A stretch of 64,000 nucleotides of DNA from JAFKKS01 sp050187875. Its GTDB lineage: Bacteria > Pseudomonadota > Alphaproteobacteria > Rhizobiales > Xanthobacteraceae. The position numbers were made by a program, and so were the translations under genes. The notes under the pieces were generated by a model. It was not told the DNA's origin and made no database searches. It was given only the letters and a program-made list of their open reading frames with translations. How positions within the stretch are numbered: position 1 is the stretch's first letter; the number at the start of each line of letters is the position of its first letter. Shown here one piece after another: positions 25,510 through 34,791 of the stretch. The stretch is from positions 21,767-85,766 of the forward strand of contig JBFWXB010000020.1 in the NCBI GenBank assembly GCA_050187875.1. The letters are read 5' to 3'.

Positions 25510-26658
25510 ATGACGGATGACCCGATGACATCGCAAGCCCCGGCCTATGTCGATCCACGCAACGGCGACCTCTATCCGCTCGATGAGCCGCGCTGGAGCT
25601 CGAACGCGCGCACGCCGTTGATGATCACACCGCTGCCGGGCATCGGCCGCGACGACATCGACCGCGGCGAACGCTCGCTCTGGCGCTATCGCGCCGCCTT
25701 CCCCATCGCCGTGAAGGAGCCGCTGTCGCTCGGCGTCGGCTGCACCCCGCTCGTCGCGCGGCGCTGGCGCGATACGTTTGTGCATTTTAAGCTCGAATGG
25801 TTCGCGCCGACCGGGAGCTTCAAGGACCGCGGCGCGAGCGTCATGATCTCGACGCTGCGCGAACAGGGCGTCCCCGCCGTGCTGGAGGACAGTTCCGGCA
25901 ATGGCGGCGCGGCAGTTGCCGCGTTTGCAGCCGCGGCCGGAATGCGCGCGAAGATTCTCACGCCGGCGTCGACACAACCGGCGAAGACGGTGCAGATGCG
26001 CGCCTATGGCGCCGAGGTCGAGTTGGTGCCCGGGACGCGCCAGGATACTTCCGACGAAGCCGAGCGCCAGGCGTCGCAGATCTTCTACGCCAGCCACAAC
26101 TGGCAACCCTTCTTCCTCCAGGGCACGAAGACGCTGGCCTACGAATTGTGGGAGGATCTCGGCTTTCGCGCGCCGGATAACATCATCATCCCGACCGGAG
26201 CGGGCAGCAACGTGTTCGGCTGCGATATCGGGTTCGGCGAATTGCTGCGGCGGGGCGAGATCGCGCGCCTGCCGCGCCTCTTCGCGGTGCAGCCGGAGAA
26301 CTGCGCGCCGATCCATGCGAGCTTCATCGCCGGCGGCGACACGCTGGTCGCCGTCGAGCCGAAGCCAACGATTGCGGAAGGCACCGCCATCGCCAAGCCG
26401 GTGCGGCTGCGCGAAGTGCTCGCGGCGATCCGCCGCTCCGGCGGCGCAACCGTCACCGTGAGCGAGGACGAGATCATCGCCGCCTTACGCGAGCTTGCCG
26501 CCACATGCGCCCTTTATGCCGAGCCGACGAGCGCGGCGGCGGCCGCCGCTTGCACCAAGCTGATCGCCGCCGGAACGATAAACCCCGGCGAAACGACGGT
26601 CGTGGTGCTCACCGGCAGCGGCCTCAAGGCCACCCAGCGCATCGGCGAGGTGATTTAG
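25510..26658 (+). CDS. Threonine-synthase-like PLP enzyme
   Basis: Fold-type-II PLP-dependent enzyme of about 382 residues, threonine synthase family. The Schiff-base lysine is in the conserved PTGSFKDRGASVM, and the phosphate-binding loop is represented by PTGAGSNVFG. SSGNGGAAVAAFAAAAGM is the usual Asn-containing PLP loop. It could make threonine from O-phosphohomoserine, but the compact size and isolated location away from hom/thrB also fit paralogues acting on other beta- or gamma-substituted amino acids. ATG 25510 is chosen (a second ATG lies five codons later). It begins 28 bp after modC. Confidence 0.83.
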   Translation: MTDDPMTSQAPAYVDPRNGDLYPLDEPRWSSNARTPLMITPLPGIGRDDIDRGERSLWRYRAAFPIAVKEPLSLGVGCTPLVARRWRDTFVHFKLEWFAPTGSFKDRGASVMISTLREQGVPAVLEDSSGNGGAAVAAFAAAAGMRAKILTPASTQPAKTVQMRAYGAEVELVPGTRQDTSDEAERQASQIFYASHNWQPFFLQGTKTLAYELWEDLGFRAPDNIIIPTGAGSNVFGCDIGFGELLRRGEIARLPRLFAVQPENCAPIHASFIAGGDTLVAVEPKPTIAEGTAIAKPVRLREVLAAIRRSGGATVTVSEDEIIAALRELAATCALYAEPTSAAAAAACTKLIAAGTINPGETTVVVLTGSGLKATQRIGEVI

Positions 26659-26764
26659 GCGCGCCCGAGCGGCCCGATCGATCCCCATTGTCAAACGATG
26701 CCGTCGTTCGTTATAACGCACGCCATGAGCATGGACCGACGCTCACGGAAGGGATCGGCTCGCC

Positions 26765-27247
26765 ATGGACGCCATCGACAGGAAGATCCTCGATCTGCTG
26801 CAACGGGACTGCACCCTCTCGATCGCCGAGATCGGGACCAAAGTCGGGCTCTCCCAAACGCCGTGCTGGAAGCGCATCCAGAGGCTGGAGGCCGACGGCT
26901 ATATCCAGCGCCGCGTGGCCCTTCTCGACCCCGAGAAATTGGGCCTTGGGCTCAATGTCTTCGTCTCGATCGAGATCAGCGACCATTCACACGAGTGGCT
27001 GGCGCGCTTTTCCGCCGCCATCAACGACATGCCCGAAGTTATGGAATTCTACCGCATGGCCGGCGATGTCGATTACATGCTGCGCGTGGCTGTCGCCGAC
27101 ATGGCCGCCTATGACCGCTTCTACAAGCAACTAATCGCGGCGTTCCCCCTGAAGAACGTCACCTCGCGCTTCGCTATGGAGCGGGTGAAGGCGACGACGG
27201 CGCTGCCGTTTTATGCGAACGGGAGCGCTGTCGCCGCTTCCGCCTGA
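26765..27247 (+). CDS. Lrp/AsnC family transcriptional regulator
   Basis: Regulator of 160 residues. The N-terminal helix-turn-helix is MDAIDRKILDLLQRDCTLS followed by IAEIGTKVGLSQTPCWKRIQRLEADGYI (residues 1-47), and the C-terminal RAM/AsnC ligand domain spans about 65-150 (GDVDYMLRVAVADMAAYDRF). Such proteins form dimers to octamers and sense amino acids. It sits between the threonine-synthase-like gene and the cys operon on the same strand. Control of one of these neighbours is plausible but not shown. Confidence 0.92.
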   Translation: MDAIDRKILDLLQRDCTLSIAEIGTKVGLSQTPCWKRIQRLEADGYIQRRVALLDPEKLGLGLNVFVSIEISDHSHEWLARFSAAINDMPEVMEFYRMAGDVDYMLRVAVADMAAYDRFYKQLIAAFPLKNVTSRFAMERVKATTALPFYANGSAVAASA

Positions 27248-27341
27248 TGCCGAAACGGGCCCTGGCCCGGACGGGATGAGCCGAAGAGAAGAGAATTGCT
27301 CCGGCCGCACGAACGACGACGCATTGCTTCTCGCGTAAATC

Positions 27342-27357
27342 GTTCTTTAAAAAGAAC
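27342..27357. promoter_or_regulatory. Palindrome GTTCTTT-AA-AAAGAAC upstream of cysJ
   Basis: A perfect 7-bp inverted repeat around AA, in the A/T-richest part of the 150-bp gap before the sulfite reductase operon and 43-58 bp before the likely cysJ start. Size and position fit an operator for a sulfur-responsive regulator. It does not match the enterobacterial CysB pattern. Confidence 0.5.
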
Positions 27358-27399
27358 ATTCTCGTTGACTTGCGGCAGTGCGAAACAGACATTCCGGGC

Positions 27400-29151
27400 A
27401 TGGCCCGGAATGCCCTTCTCCCCCTCTCCGCCCCCTTCGCAGCCGATCATCGCGCGACGCTCGATGACGTTCTGAGCACGGCGACACCGCTGCAACGGAC
27501 CTGGCTCGCCGGCTTTCTCGCCGGCCTCGACGCCGCGGCCGGCGGCGCCGAGCCGGTCGCCGCGCCGCAGGCGCCACCCGCGGAGCCGATCACCATTCTC
27601 TACGCGAGCGAATCCGGCAACGCCGAGCGTCTCGCTCAGGACGCCGCGAAGCTTGCGCGCAAGACCGGCCTCAAGCCGACGCTGCTCGATTTCGCCGATC
27701 TCGACGTCGCGCAGCTCGCGAGCGTGAAACACCTCGTCGTCGTCGCGGCGACCTGGGGCGAAGGCGACCCGCCCTCGCGGGCGGCGCGCGCCTATGGCGA
27801 GCTGATGGGGCCGTCCGCGCCGCGGCTCGAAGGGACGCGCTTCGCCGTCCTCGCGCTCGGCGACATGGCCTATGCGCAATTCTGCGCCACCGGCAAAGCG
27901 ATCGACGCGCGGCTCGCCGATCTCGGTGCGACGCGCGCCGCGGAGCGCATCGACTGCGATCTCGACTTCGATGCGCCCGCCGCCGCGTGGACCAAGGATA
28001 CGCTGAAGATTTTTGCGCCGGCCGGAGCGGAGAGCGGCAACGTCGTCGCGGTCGATTTCAAGACGCGCGCCGCGGAAGCAAGTCGCGATCCGGTCGAGGC
28101 CGAGATCATCGAGCATATCAATCTCAACTCGTCGCGTTCCGACAAGAAAACGATCCACCTCGCGCTGTCGTTTCCCAATGGCGCGCCCGCCTATGAGCCC
28201 GGCGATTCCCTCGATATCTTCCCGCAGAACGACCCGACCCTGGTCGAGGCGGTGCTTGCCGCGGCGTCGGTAACGGCGGACGAGGCCTTGCGCAGCGCGC
28301 TGACCGGCGAGCGCGACATCACGACCTTGTCGGCGCAGACCGTCGAGAAATACGCCGCCGCGACGGACCACGCCGCGCTGAAACAGATGATCGCGCGCGG
28401 CGAGACGCGCGCCTGGATCGAAGGCCGTCATCTGATCGATCTCCTGGAAAGCTTTCCGGCGACGCTCTCGGCCGAGCAGTTCATCGCCCTGACGCGCCCG
28501 CTCCCGCCCCGCGCCTATTCGATCGCTTCCTCGCGCAAGGAATTCCCCGACGAAGCGCATCTTCTCGTCAGCGCCGTGCGCTACGAAACCCATGGCCGCG
28601 CGCGGCAAGGCGTCGCCTCGGTGCATATCGCCGACCGGCTCAAAGCCGGCGCGACGGTGAAAGTGCGGCTCAAGCCGAACAAGCATTTCCGCCTGCCGAA
28701 GCCCGACGCCGACATCATCATGGTCGGCTCGGGCACCGGGCTCGCGCCGTTCCGCGCGTTCCTTCAGGAACGACGCGCCGCCGGCGCCACCGGGCGCGCC
28801 TGGCTCTTCTTCGGCGACCGGAATTTCCGCAACGACTTCCTCTATCAGACCGAATGGCAGGATGCGCTGGAAGACGGGACACTGACGCGGCTCGACCTCG
28901 CCTTCTCGCGCGATCAGCCGGAAAAAATTTACGTGCAGCAGCGGCTGTGGCAACAGCGCGACGATCTCGTCGCCTGGCTCGAGGCCGGCGCGTCCTTCTA
29001 TGTCTGCGGTGACGCCAAGGCGATGGCGAAGGACGTGCGCGCGACCCTCACGCGTGCCTTCGCCGATGTGAAGGGCGCCGCGGGCGATGCGGCGGAGGCG
29101 GCGCTCGCGACGATCGAGCGCGAGGGCCGCTATCTGCAAGACGTCTATTGA
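27400..29151 (+). CDS. cysJ: Sulfite reductase flavoprotein (alpha) subunit
   Basis: NADPH-flavin electron donor of assimilatory sulfite reductase, about 583 residues. Domains in order: an N-terminal LQRTWLAGFLAGLD segment, a flavodoxin-like FMN domain (ILYASESGNAERLAQ, ATWGEGDPPSRA), an FAD domain (RAYSIASS) and an NADPH domain (VGSGTGLAPFRAF, FFGDRN, YVCGDAKAMA), ending with the CysJ-type tail EGRYLQDVY. ATG 27400 is preferred to a TTG 30 nt upstream. It passes electrons to the CysI subunit encoded 7 nt downstream. Expression is probably controlled at the palindrome at 27342. Confidence 0.93.
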   Translation: MARNALLPLSAPFAADHRATLDDVLSTATPLQRTWLAGFLAGLDAAAGGAEPVAAPQAPPAEPITILYASESGNAERLAQDAAKLARKTGLKPTLLDFADLDVAQLASVKHLVVVAATWGEGDPPSRAARAYGELMGPSAPRLEGTRFAVLALGDMAYAQFCATGKAIDARLADLGATRAAERIDCDLDFDAPAAAWTKDTLKIFAPAGAESGNVVAVDFKTRAAEASRDPVEAEIIEHINLNSSRSDKKTIHLALSFPNGAPAYEPGDSLDIFPQNDPTLVEAVLAAASVTADEALRSALTGERDITTLSAQTVEKYAAATDHAALKQMIARGETRAWIEGRHLIDLLESFPATLSAEQFIALTRPLPPRAYSIASSRKEFPDEAHLLVSAVRYETHGRARQGVASVHIADRLKAGATVKVRLKPNKHFRLPKPDADIIMVGSGTGLAPFRAFLQERRAAGATGRAWLFFGDRNFRNDFLYQTEWQDALEDGTLTRLDLAFSRDQPEKIYVQQRLWQQRDDLVAWLEAGASFYVCGDAKAMAKDVRATLTRAFADVKGAAGDAAEAALATIEREGRYLQDVY

Positions 29152-29158
29152 GGCCGTC

Positions 29159-30898
29159 ATGGGCAAGGAACTCTCACGCAACGAGCACCTCAAGGCGGCG
29201 AGCCGGCATCTGCGCGGCACGCTGGCGGAAGGGATCGCGGCGACCGCAACCGGCGCGATCTCCGAAGACGATCAGCAGCTCGTCAAATTCCACGGCATGT
29301 ATCTGCAGGACGACCGCGACCTGCGCGGCGAGCGCGCGAGGAAGCGCCTTGAAAAGGCCTACGCCTTCATGGTGCGGCTGCGTATCCCCGGCGGCGTCTG
29401 CACGCCGCAGCAATGGCTCGCGCTCGACAAGATCGCGCGCGATTACGGCAACGGCACGTTCCGCCTGACGACGCGGCAGACGTTCCAGTTCCACGGCGTC
29501 ATCAAATCGAACGTGAAGGCGACGATCCAGGCGATCGACGCCGTGCTGCTCGACACGCTCGCGGCCTGCGGCGACGTCAACCGCAACGTCCTTTCCGCCT
29601 CCAATCCGCATCGCTCGCACGCGCACGCAACAGCGTATGAACTCGCCCGCAAGCTCTCCGCGCATCTTCTCCCGCGCACTGGCGCGTATCGCGAGATCTG
29701 GCTCGATGGCGAGAAGGTCGTCGGCGGCGAAGGCGAAGTCGTCGAGCCGATCCTCGGCGCGACCTATCTGCCGCGCAAATTCAAGATCGTCATCGCGGTG
29801 CCGCCGGACAACGACGTCGACGTCTTCGCGCAAGACCTCGGCTTCATCGCCATTCTCGACAAACGCGGAAACCTCAAAGGCTGGAACGTGACCGCCGGCG
29901 GCGGCATGGGCATGACCCATGGCGAGCCAGACACATATCCGCGCACGGCCGACGTTCTCGGCTTCTGCGCGCCCGAGGACGCGATTGCGGTCGCGGAAGC
30001 CGTCCTCACCGTGCAACGCGACTGGGGCGACCGCGGCAATCGCAAGCATGCGCGCCTGAAATACACGATCGAGGATCGCGGGCTCGAAGCTGTCCGCGCC
30101 GAGGTCGAGCGCCGGGTCGGCAAGGCATTCGCGCCGGCGCAGCCCTTTGCCTTCGAGACGACGTCTGACCGTTACGGCTGGGTCGACGGTGAGAACGGCA
30201 AGGCGCATCTCACGCTGTTCATCGAGAACGGGCGGCTGCGCGACATCCCCGGCGGCGCTTCGCTTCTCACCGGCATGCGGCGGATTGCGGAAATCCACCA
30301 AGGAGAGTTTCGCCTCACCGCGAACCAGAACGTCATCGTCGCGAATATCGCGCCCGAGGCGCGCGCCGCAATCGACTCGCTCGTCGCCGAACATGGCTTT
30401 GCCCGGAGCGCGACCGCGCTGCGCCGCAACGCGATGGCCTGCGTCGCGCTGCCGACCTGCGGGCTCGCGCTTGCCGAGAGCGAGCGCTATCTGCCGACGC
30501 TCATTACCGCGCTCGAAGCGCGTCTCGCCGCGCACGGCCTCGCGGATGACGAGATCACCATCCGCATGACCGGCTGCCCGAATGGCTGTGCCCGGCCCTA
30601 TCTCGCCGAGATCGGCCTCGTTGGCAAAGGGCCGGACCGCTACAACCTCTATCTCGGCGGCGCCTTCGACGGCACGCGGCTCTCGAAACTCTTTGCCGAA
30701 GATCTCGGGCATGACGCGATCATCGCCACGCTCGACCCGCTCTTCGCGGCCTATGCGCGCGAGCGCCGCGCGTCCGAGCACTTCTCCGATTTTCTCATCC
30801 GCACCAAGCGCGTCGCAAAGACTGGAAACGGGCGCAACTTCCACGCCCACACAGGCCCCGGCGCCGGGGCGCAAGCGAACGCAAAGGCGGTCGCATGA
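29159..30898 (+). CDS. cysI: Sulfite reductase hemoprotein (beta) subunit
   Basis: Catalytic subunit, 579 residues, that reduces sulfite to sulfide at a coupled siroheme/[4Fe-4S] centre. The four cluster cysteines are visible in CVALPTC and GCPNGC, inside the conserved segments near residues 430-480. Duplicated ferredoxin-like and siroheme-binding regions (FRLTTRQTFQFHG, FRLTANQNVIVANI) are in the normal order. ATG 29159 follows the cysJ stop by 7 nt. The 3' end overlaps cysG by 4 nt, so siroheme synthesis is coupled to apoprotein synthesis. Confidence 0.95.
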   Translation: MGKELSRNEHLKAASRHLRGTLAEGIAATATGAISEDDQQLVKFHGMYLQDDRDLRGERARKRLEKAYAFMVRLRIPGGVCTPQQWLALDKIARDYGNGTFRLTTRQTFQFHGVIKSNVKATIQAIDAVLLDTLAACGDVNRNVLSASNPHRSHAHATAYELARKLSAHLLPRTGAYREIWLDGEKVVGGEGEVVEPILGATYLPRKFKIVIAVPPDNDVDVFAQDLGFIAILDKRGNLKGWNVTAGGGMGMTHGEPDTYPRTADVLGFCAPEDAIAVAEAVLTVQRDWGDRGNRKHARLKYTIEDRGLEAVRAEVERRVGKAFAPAQPFAFETTSDRYGWVDGENGKAHLTLFIENGRLRDIPGGASLLTGMRRIAEIHQGEFRLTANQNVIVANIAPEARAAIDSLVAEHGFARSATALRRNAMACVALPTCGLALAESERYLPTLITALEARLAAHGLADDEITIRMTGCPNGCARPYLAEIGLVGKGPDRYNLYLGGAFDGTRLSKLFAEDLGHDAIIATLDPLFAAYARERRASEHFSDFLIRTKRVAKTGNGRNFHAHTGPGAGAQANAKAVA

Positions 30899-32385
30899 CG
30901 ATGCATGTCCAACCACGTGAGACGCGCCCGGTGCGGCTCGCCAGCCTGTCGAAATTGCCGCTGTTCCTCGAGCTTGCCGGCAAGAAATGCGTGATCGTCG
31001 GCGACGGCGACGCCGTCGCCTGGAAGGCGGAGCTGTTCGCCTCCGCCGGGGCACGCGTGCGCGTCTTCGCGCCAGCGCCCTGCGCCGAGCTCACTTACGT
31101 TGCCGAGGGCAACGCCGCCGTCGACCTCGTCGCGCGGCCGTGCCGCGACGCCGATCTTGACGACACGTCGCTGCTGATCATCGGCGTCGACGACGCGGAG
31201 GACGCGCGCCGGCTCGCGGCGGCCGCGCGCAGCCGCGGTATCCTCGTCAATGTCATCGACCAGCCGGCGCTGTGCGACTTTCAGTTCGGCACGATCGTCA
31301 ACCGCTCGCCCGTCGTCATCGGCATATCGACCGACGGCGCCGCGCCCATTCTCGGGCAAGCCATCCGCCGCCGCATCGAGGCGGTGCTGCCCGCCTCCGT
31401 CGGCGCCTGGGCCGCCGCAGCCAAGGAGTTCCGCGTGCGCCTAAAAGATATCCTCACGTCACGCGCGGCGCGGCGTCAGTTCTGGGAGCGCTTCGTCGAC
31501 ATCACCTTCATCTCGCAGCAGGAAGAGGACGAGAAGCTCGCCGCGCTCGAACGCATGGCGCAGACAATTCTCGCCGGAAAGGCGCCGCCGCCCGTCGGGC
31601 ATGTCGCGATCGTCGGCGCGGGCCCCGGCGCCCCCGACCTCCTCACACTCAAGGCGATGCGCGAGCTCCAGGCGGCGGACGTCATTCTCTACGATCGGCT
31701 GGTGACGCCGGAAGTGCTCGAGCTCGGCCGCCGCGAGGCGCGCCGCATCCTCGTCGGCAAAAGCGGCCATGGCGAGCGCGTCCGGCAAAGCGACATCAAC
31801 GCGCTCATCATCTCGCTGGCACGCGACGGGCAGCGCGTCGTCCGTCTCAAGGGCGGCGATCCCGCGATCTTCGGCCGCACGAGCGAGGAAACGGAGGCCT
31901 GCCGCGCAGCCGGCATTCCCTTCTCGATCGTCCCCGGCGTGACGACGGCGAGCGCGGCGGCGGCGGCGCTAGCGCTTTCGCTGACGCAACGCGAGGACGT
32001 GCGGCGCGTGCAATTCATCACCGGCCATGACCGGCACGGCGAACTTCCTGCCGATCTCGACCTCGGCACCCTCGCCGACCCCCATGCGACGACGATCGTC
32101 TATATGGGGCGGCGCACCGCCGCGCTCCTCGCGCAACGCCTGCGCGCGCATGGCCTGCCGGCGGCGACGCCCGTGATCGTTGCGACGAATGTTTCGCGGC
32201 GCGATCAGCGCGTCTTGCCGATGCGGCTTGGCGGCCTTGCCGAAGGCGAGCTTCCGCCGGATGGCGATGCGCCGACGCTGATCATGATCGGACGGGCGTT
32301 TGCGCAGCCCGCGCAGGACGAGCAAACGTTCAGCGCCGCCGCGCCGGCGCCGGTGCAACAGCAAGCGCTGGCGGCGGCCGGCTGA
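30895..32385 (+). CDS. cysG: Trifunctional siroheme synthase CysG
   Basis: Makes siroheme from uroporphyrinogen III for the sulfite reductase encoded just upstream. The N-terminal half (about 18-215) is the precorrin-2 dehydrogenase/ferrochelatase, with KLPLFLELAGKKCVIVGDG and an NAD fold. The C-terminal half (about 230-470) is the uroporphyrinogen methyltransferase, with VGAGPGAPDLLTLKAMREL and VVRLKGGDPAIFGR plus VPGVTTASAAAA. The NAD motif reads GDGDAVAWKAE instead of the more usual GGGxVAxRK. Total length of 496 residues is slightly longer than E. coli CysG because of an Ala/Gln-rich tail. That tail lies in a 56-bp antisense overlap with the next gene. Confidence 0.93.
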   Translation: MTMHVQPRETRPVRLASLSKLPLFLELAGKKCVIVGDGDAVAWKAELFASAGARVRVFAPAPCAELTYVAEGNAAVDLVARPCRDADLDDTSLLIIGVDDAEDARRLAAAARSRGILVNVIDQPALCDFQFGTIVNRSPVVIGISTDGAAPILGQAIRRRIEAVLPASVGAWAAAAKEFRVRLKDILTSRAARRQFWERFVDITFISQQEEDEKLAALERMAQTILAGKAPPPVGHVAIVGAGPGAPDLLTLKAMRELQAADVILYDRLVTPEVLELGRREARRILVGKSGHGERVRQSDINALIISLARDGQRVVRLKGGDPAIFGRTSEETEACRAAGIPFSIVPGVTTASAAAAALALSLTQREDVRRVQFITGHDRHGELPADLDLGTLADPHATTIVYMGRRTAALLAQRLRAHGLPAATPVIVATNVSRRDQRVLPMRLGGLAEGELPPDGDAPTLIMIGRAFAQPAQDEQTFSAAAPAPVQQQALAAAG

Positions 32386-33703
32386 CCTTCGTCATTCTGG
32401 CTGTTTGCGGGGATCGCGTCACGGCGGCGACGCCGAGAAGGAACCACGCCAAGCTCGCCGTCTTGATCGTGAACGCAGAGTTGCTCACGCACAAGATCGT
32501 GCCGATGTAGAGTGCCATCAGATTACGCATCACGTAATATTGCCGGTCGATGCCCTTCACCGCGAAGAACACACCCCACAAGCCGGCGAGGCCGAAAAGG
32601 CCGACGAAGCTGATGATGTAGGCGTATCCGGAATCGAACGCCTGCATTTTCGAGGGGCGTAGCGCAAACCACGTCAGCGGGTCGAAATCGGCGAGGATCT
32701 GCGCCGAGAGGACGAAGCGGCCGACGAAGCCGTTATCGACGTAGCGGTTCTGCGGGTCATAGCTGCCGGTTACGACCGCCGGCACCAGGATCAAGACGAT
32801 CAGCGCGACAAGCGGGATGCTGAGCATCCCGGCGTTCGCGATTCCTAAGGGAAGTAACATCACGGCCAACGCCAGCACGCAGAGATAGGCGCCGAAGCGG
32901 CTGTCGGAGAGCACGATCAGCACGAACGCGGTCACGAACAGACCGATTTGATACTTGTCGCCGAACTTGGAGCGCACCATGGCCCACAGCGCGACGATGA
33001 CGCCGAAATTGCCGAGCGAAACCGGCTCCAAGAACACGGAGGAGACGCGGTGATCGCCGAGAAAGGGGAAAAGATTGCGGCCGCCCTGGGGACCGCCCGT
33101 CGGCCGCATGCCACTGATGAACAGGTCTGCGGACTGCAGCGCCTGCTTCGCCTCCATCGTGCCGCGCGCGATGTAATATTTCGCGACGCTGAAATATTTC
33201 ACGAACTCGTCGAGCGCGAAATACTCGAAGAGCGCGAAGACGAGAACGACCGCGATGGTGACGCGCACGATGAAATCCGCGGTCTTCAAGTCCGCAACGC
33301 GCTGGCCGAGCATGAAGAAGGCGACCGGGATGATCAGGTCGCGCGCGATCTTGATGTCGAACGTATCGTCGGTCGCAAAAACGACACGCAGCGCCGAGAG
33401 CGTCAACGTCCAAAGAATGATGCAAGCGAGCAGCAACAGATGTTCGTGCCGCAACTCGCCATAGGCATAGAGAAACGTCAGCGAGATGATGAGCACCTCG
33501 CAACCGATGACATGCAGGTTGCTGACGCTCATGAAGCCGGTGTTGAGGAAGCAGAGCGCCATGTTGAATGTGACGGCGCCCAGAACGAGGGCGAGCGCGA
33601 TCCAGCGCTGGAGCCTGTCTGCTCGCGCCGGTGAGTGCGCTACGGGGATCGCTCCGCGCATCGGCCGCGGCCCGGAGGGAAATGCCGCGCCGCGAAGCGT
33701 CAC
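32330..33703 (-). CDS. O-antigen-ligase/Wzy-type polysaccharide polymerase
   Basis: Polytopic membrane protein of 457 residues with about 11-12 helices and a long periplasmic loop (around GMRPTGGPQGGRNLFPFLGDHRVSSVFLEP). The features fit the O-antigen ligase/Wzy superfamily that joins lipid-linked repeat units. Sequence motifs are weakly conserved in this family, so the call rests on topology and locus. GTG 33703 overlaps the stop of the GH5 gene (GTGA) with GGGGAG upstream, a strong case for translational coupling. The last 18 codons overlap the end of cysG on the opposite strand. Confidence 0.78.
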   Translation of the reverse strand: MTLRGAAFPSGPRPMRGAIPVAHSPARADRLQRWIALALVLGAVTFNMALCFLNTGFMSVSNLHVIGCEVLIISLTFLYAYGELRHEHLLLLACIILWTLTLSALRVVFATDDTFDIKIARDLIIPVAFFMLGQRVADLKTADFIVRVTIAVVLVFALFEYFALDEFVKYFSVAKYYIARGTMEAKQALQSADLFISGMRPTGGPQGGRNLFPFLGDHRVSSVFLEPVSLGNFGVIVALWAMVRSKFGDKYQIGLFVTAFVLIVLSDSRFGAYLCVLALAVMLLPLGIANAGMLSIPLVALIVLILVPAVVTGSYDPQNRYVDNGFVGRFVLSAQILADFDPLTWFALRPSKMQAFDSGYAYIISFVGLFGLAGLWGVFFAVKGIDRQYYVMRNLMALYIGTILCVSNSAFTIKTASLAWFLLGVAAVTRSPQTARMTKVSRPPPALAVAPAPARRR

Positions 33704-34791
33704 CGAGCGCTCCCCTGCGCCGGCTGAGGGCGCTGGCCGGTATTCGGCGCCGCGCCACGCGAGCGCGTGGCCGTGAGGTGCTTGAGCAATGTCTGCATTT
33801 GCGGCGGATCAACGCCATCGACCGGCTGCACGCTGGTGAAATAGCTGCGCGGCCAAGGCCCCGCCGCCCAATAGGTCCATCCGATCCACACATCGGCATT
33901 GTCCGCCATGAAGGCGAGCATGCCGTCAAGCGCTGCGAGGCAAGTCGCATCGCTTCCCGCGCCGAACTCGCCGAGGAACGCGCGGCGATGCTGCTGGCGC
34001 AGCCATTGCGTCGCGCCGGCAAGCGTGTCGGCGCCGACCGTCGCGCTTTTGCAGTTGGGCTTCGTCCCGGAATAGTTGCCGTCGAGATATTGATGCATCT
34101 CATAGGCGAAATTGTTGGCCGGGTCGGAGACGCGCGCCATCGCCTCCGCGTTCGGCGTCCCGTAGCTGCGGCTCGCCCAGCTATGCGCGCCCGTCCACCC
34201 ATTGCCGGGGACGAGGATGAGGTTGCGCGCGCCCGCCTGGCGAATGGCCGCGATCGCTTTGTTCGCAGCATCGAGCCATGTCTCGGTCGCAAGCCCCTTC
34301 GGCTCGTTCATCAGGCCGAAAATGACCTTTTGGTTGTTCTTGTAGTGGGCTGCCAGGCGCTTCCAGAGGTCAGCCAGCGCGTCGGGCGGAACCTCCGGCG
34401 TGCCGATCGGCCGGCGCATGAACGCGGCATAATTGTGCACGTCGAGAATGACGGTCGCGCCCTTCGCTGTCGCGTAACTGACGACATCATCGAGAAGTTT
34501 CAGCTCGCCGGAATCGAGCTCGCCGTAGAGCGCATGCTGCACGCGCTCCCAGCGGAAGGGAATCCGCAGCGTGCGCAAGCCCTTGCCGATGAAGTGGTCC
34601 ATCGTCGCATGCGAGGGATAGAAATAATCGGTGCCGTGCTTGCCTGGCACATTCTTGCCGAACTCCGCGCCAGCGATGTTCACGCCCGTCATGAACGGCC
34701 CGTGTGCCGGCTGACTTCTCGGCGTGGCGCTGATCGAAGCGACCGCACTGAGCAGAATCGCGACAAGAAGAAGGCAAATTGTTTTCGACAC
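33700..34791 (-). CDS. Secreted glycoside hydrolase family 5 (cellulase-like) glycanase
   Basis: Exported GH5 endoglycanase, 363 residues. A Sec signal peptide occupies about 1-22 (hydrophobic LLLVAILLSAVASISA). The catalytic acid/base is Glu163 in GLMNEPKG and the nucleophile is Glu275 in FLGEFGAG. RIPFRWERVQ, LDVHNYA and the late WIGWTYWAAGPW segment are also typical. It would cut beta-1,4-type glucans or a related polymer. It is upstream of and translationally coupled to the polymerase, so it likely trims or releases the polysaccharide made by this locus, as BcsZ/CelC-type enzymes do in cellulose systems. Confidence 0.9.
   Translation of the reverse strand: MSKTICLLLVAILLSAVASISATPRSQPAHGPFMTGVNIAGAEFGKNVPGKHGTDYFYPSHATMDHFIGKGLRTLRIPFRWERVQHALYGELDSGELKLLDDVVSYATAKGATVILDVHNYAAFMRRPIGTPEVPPDALADLWKRLAAHYKNNQKVIFGLMNEPKGLATETWLDAANKAIAAIRQAGARNLILVPGNGWTGAHSWASRSYGTPNAEAMARVSDPANNFAYEMHQYLDGNYSGTKPNCKSATVGADTLAGATQWLRQQHRRAFLGEFGAGSDATCLAALDGMLAFMADNADVWIGWTYWAAGPWPRSYFTSVQPVDGVDPPQMQTLLKHLTATRSRGAAPNTGQRPQPAQGSAR

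Noticed and set aside
27211..29220. A 669-codon open frame on the minus strand
   Set aside because: It is the exact antisense of cysJ, which has all its domains intact; the frame has only low-complexity Arg/Glu/Ala sequence.
29174..31054. A 626-codon open frame on the minus strand
   Set aside because: Antisense of cysI, whose cluster cysteines and length are normal. No protein family could be recognised in the antisense product.
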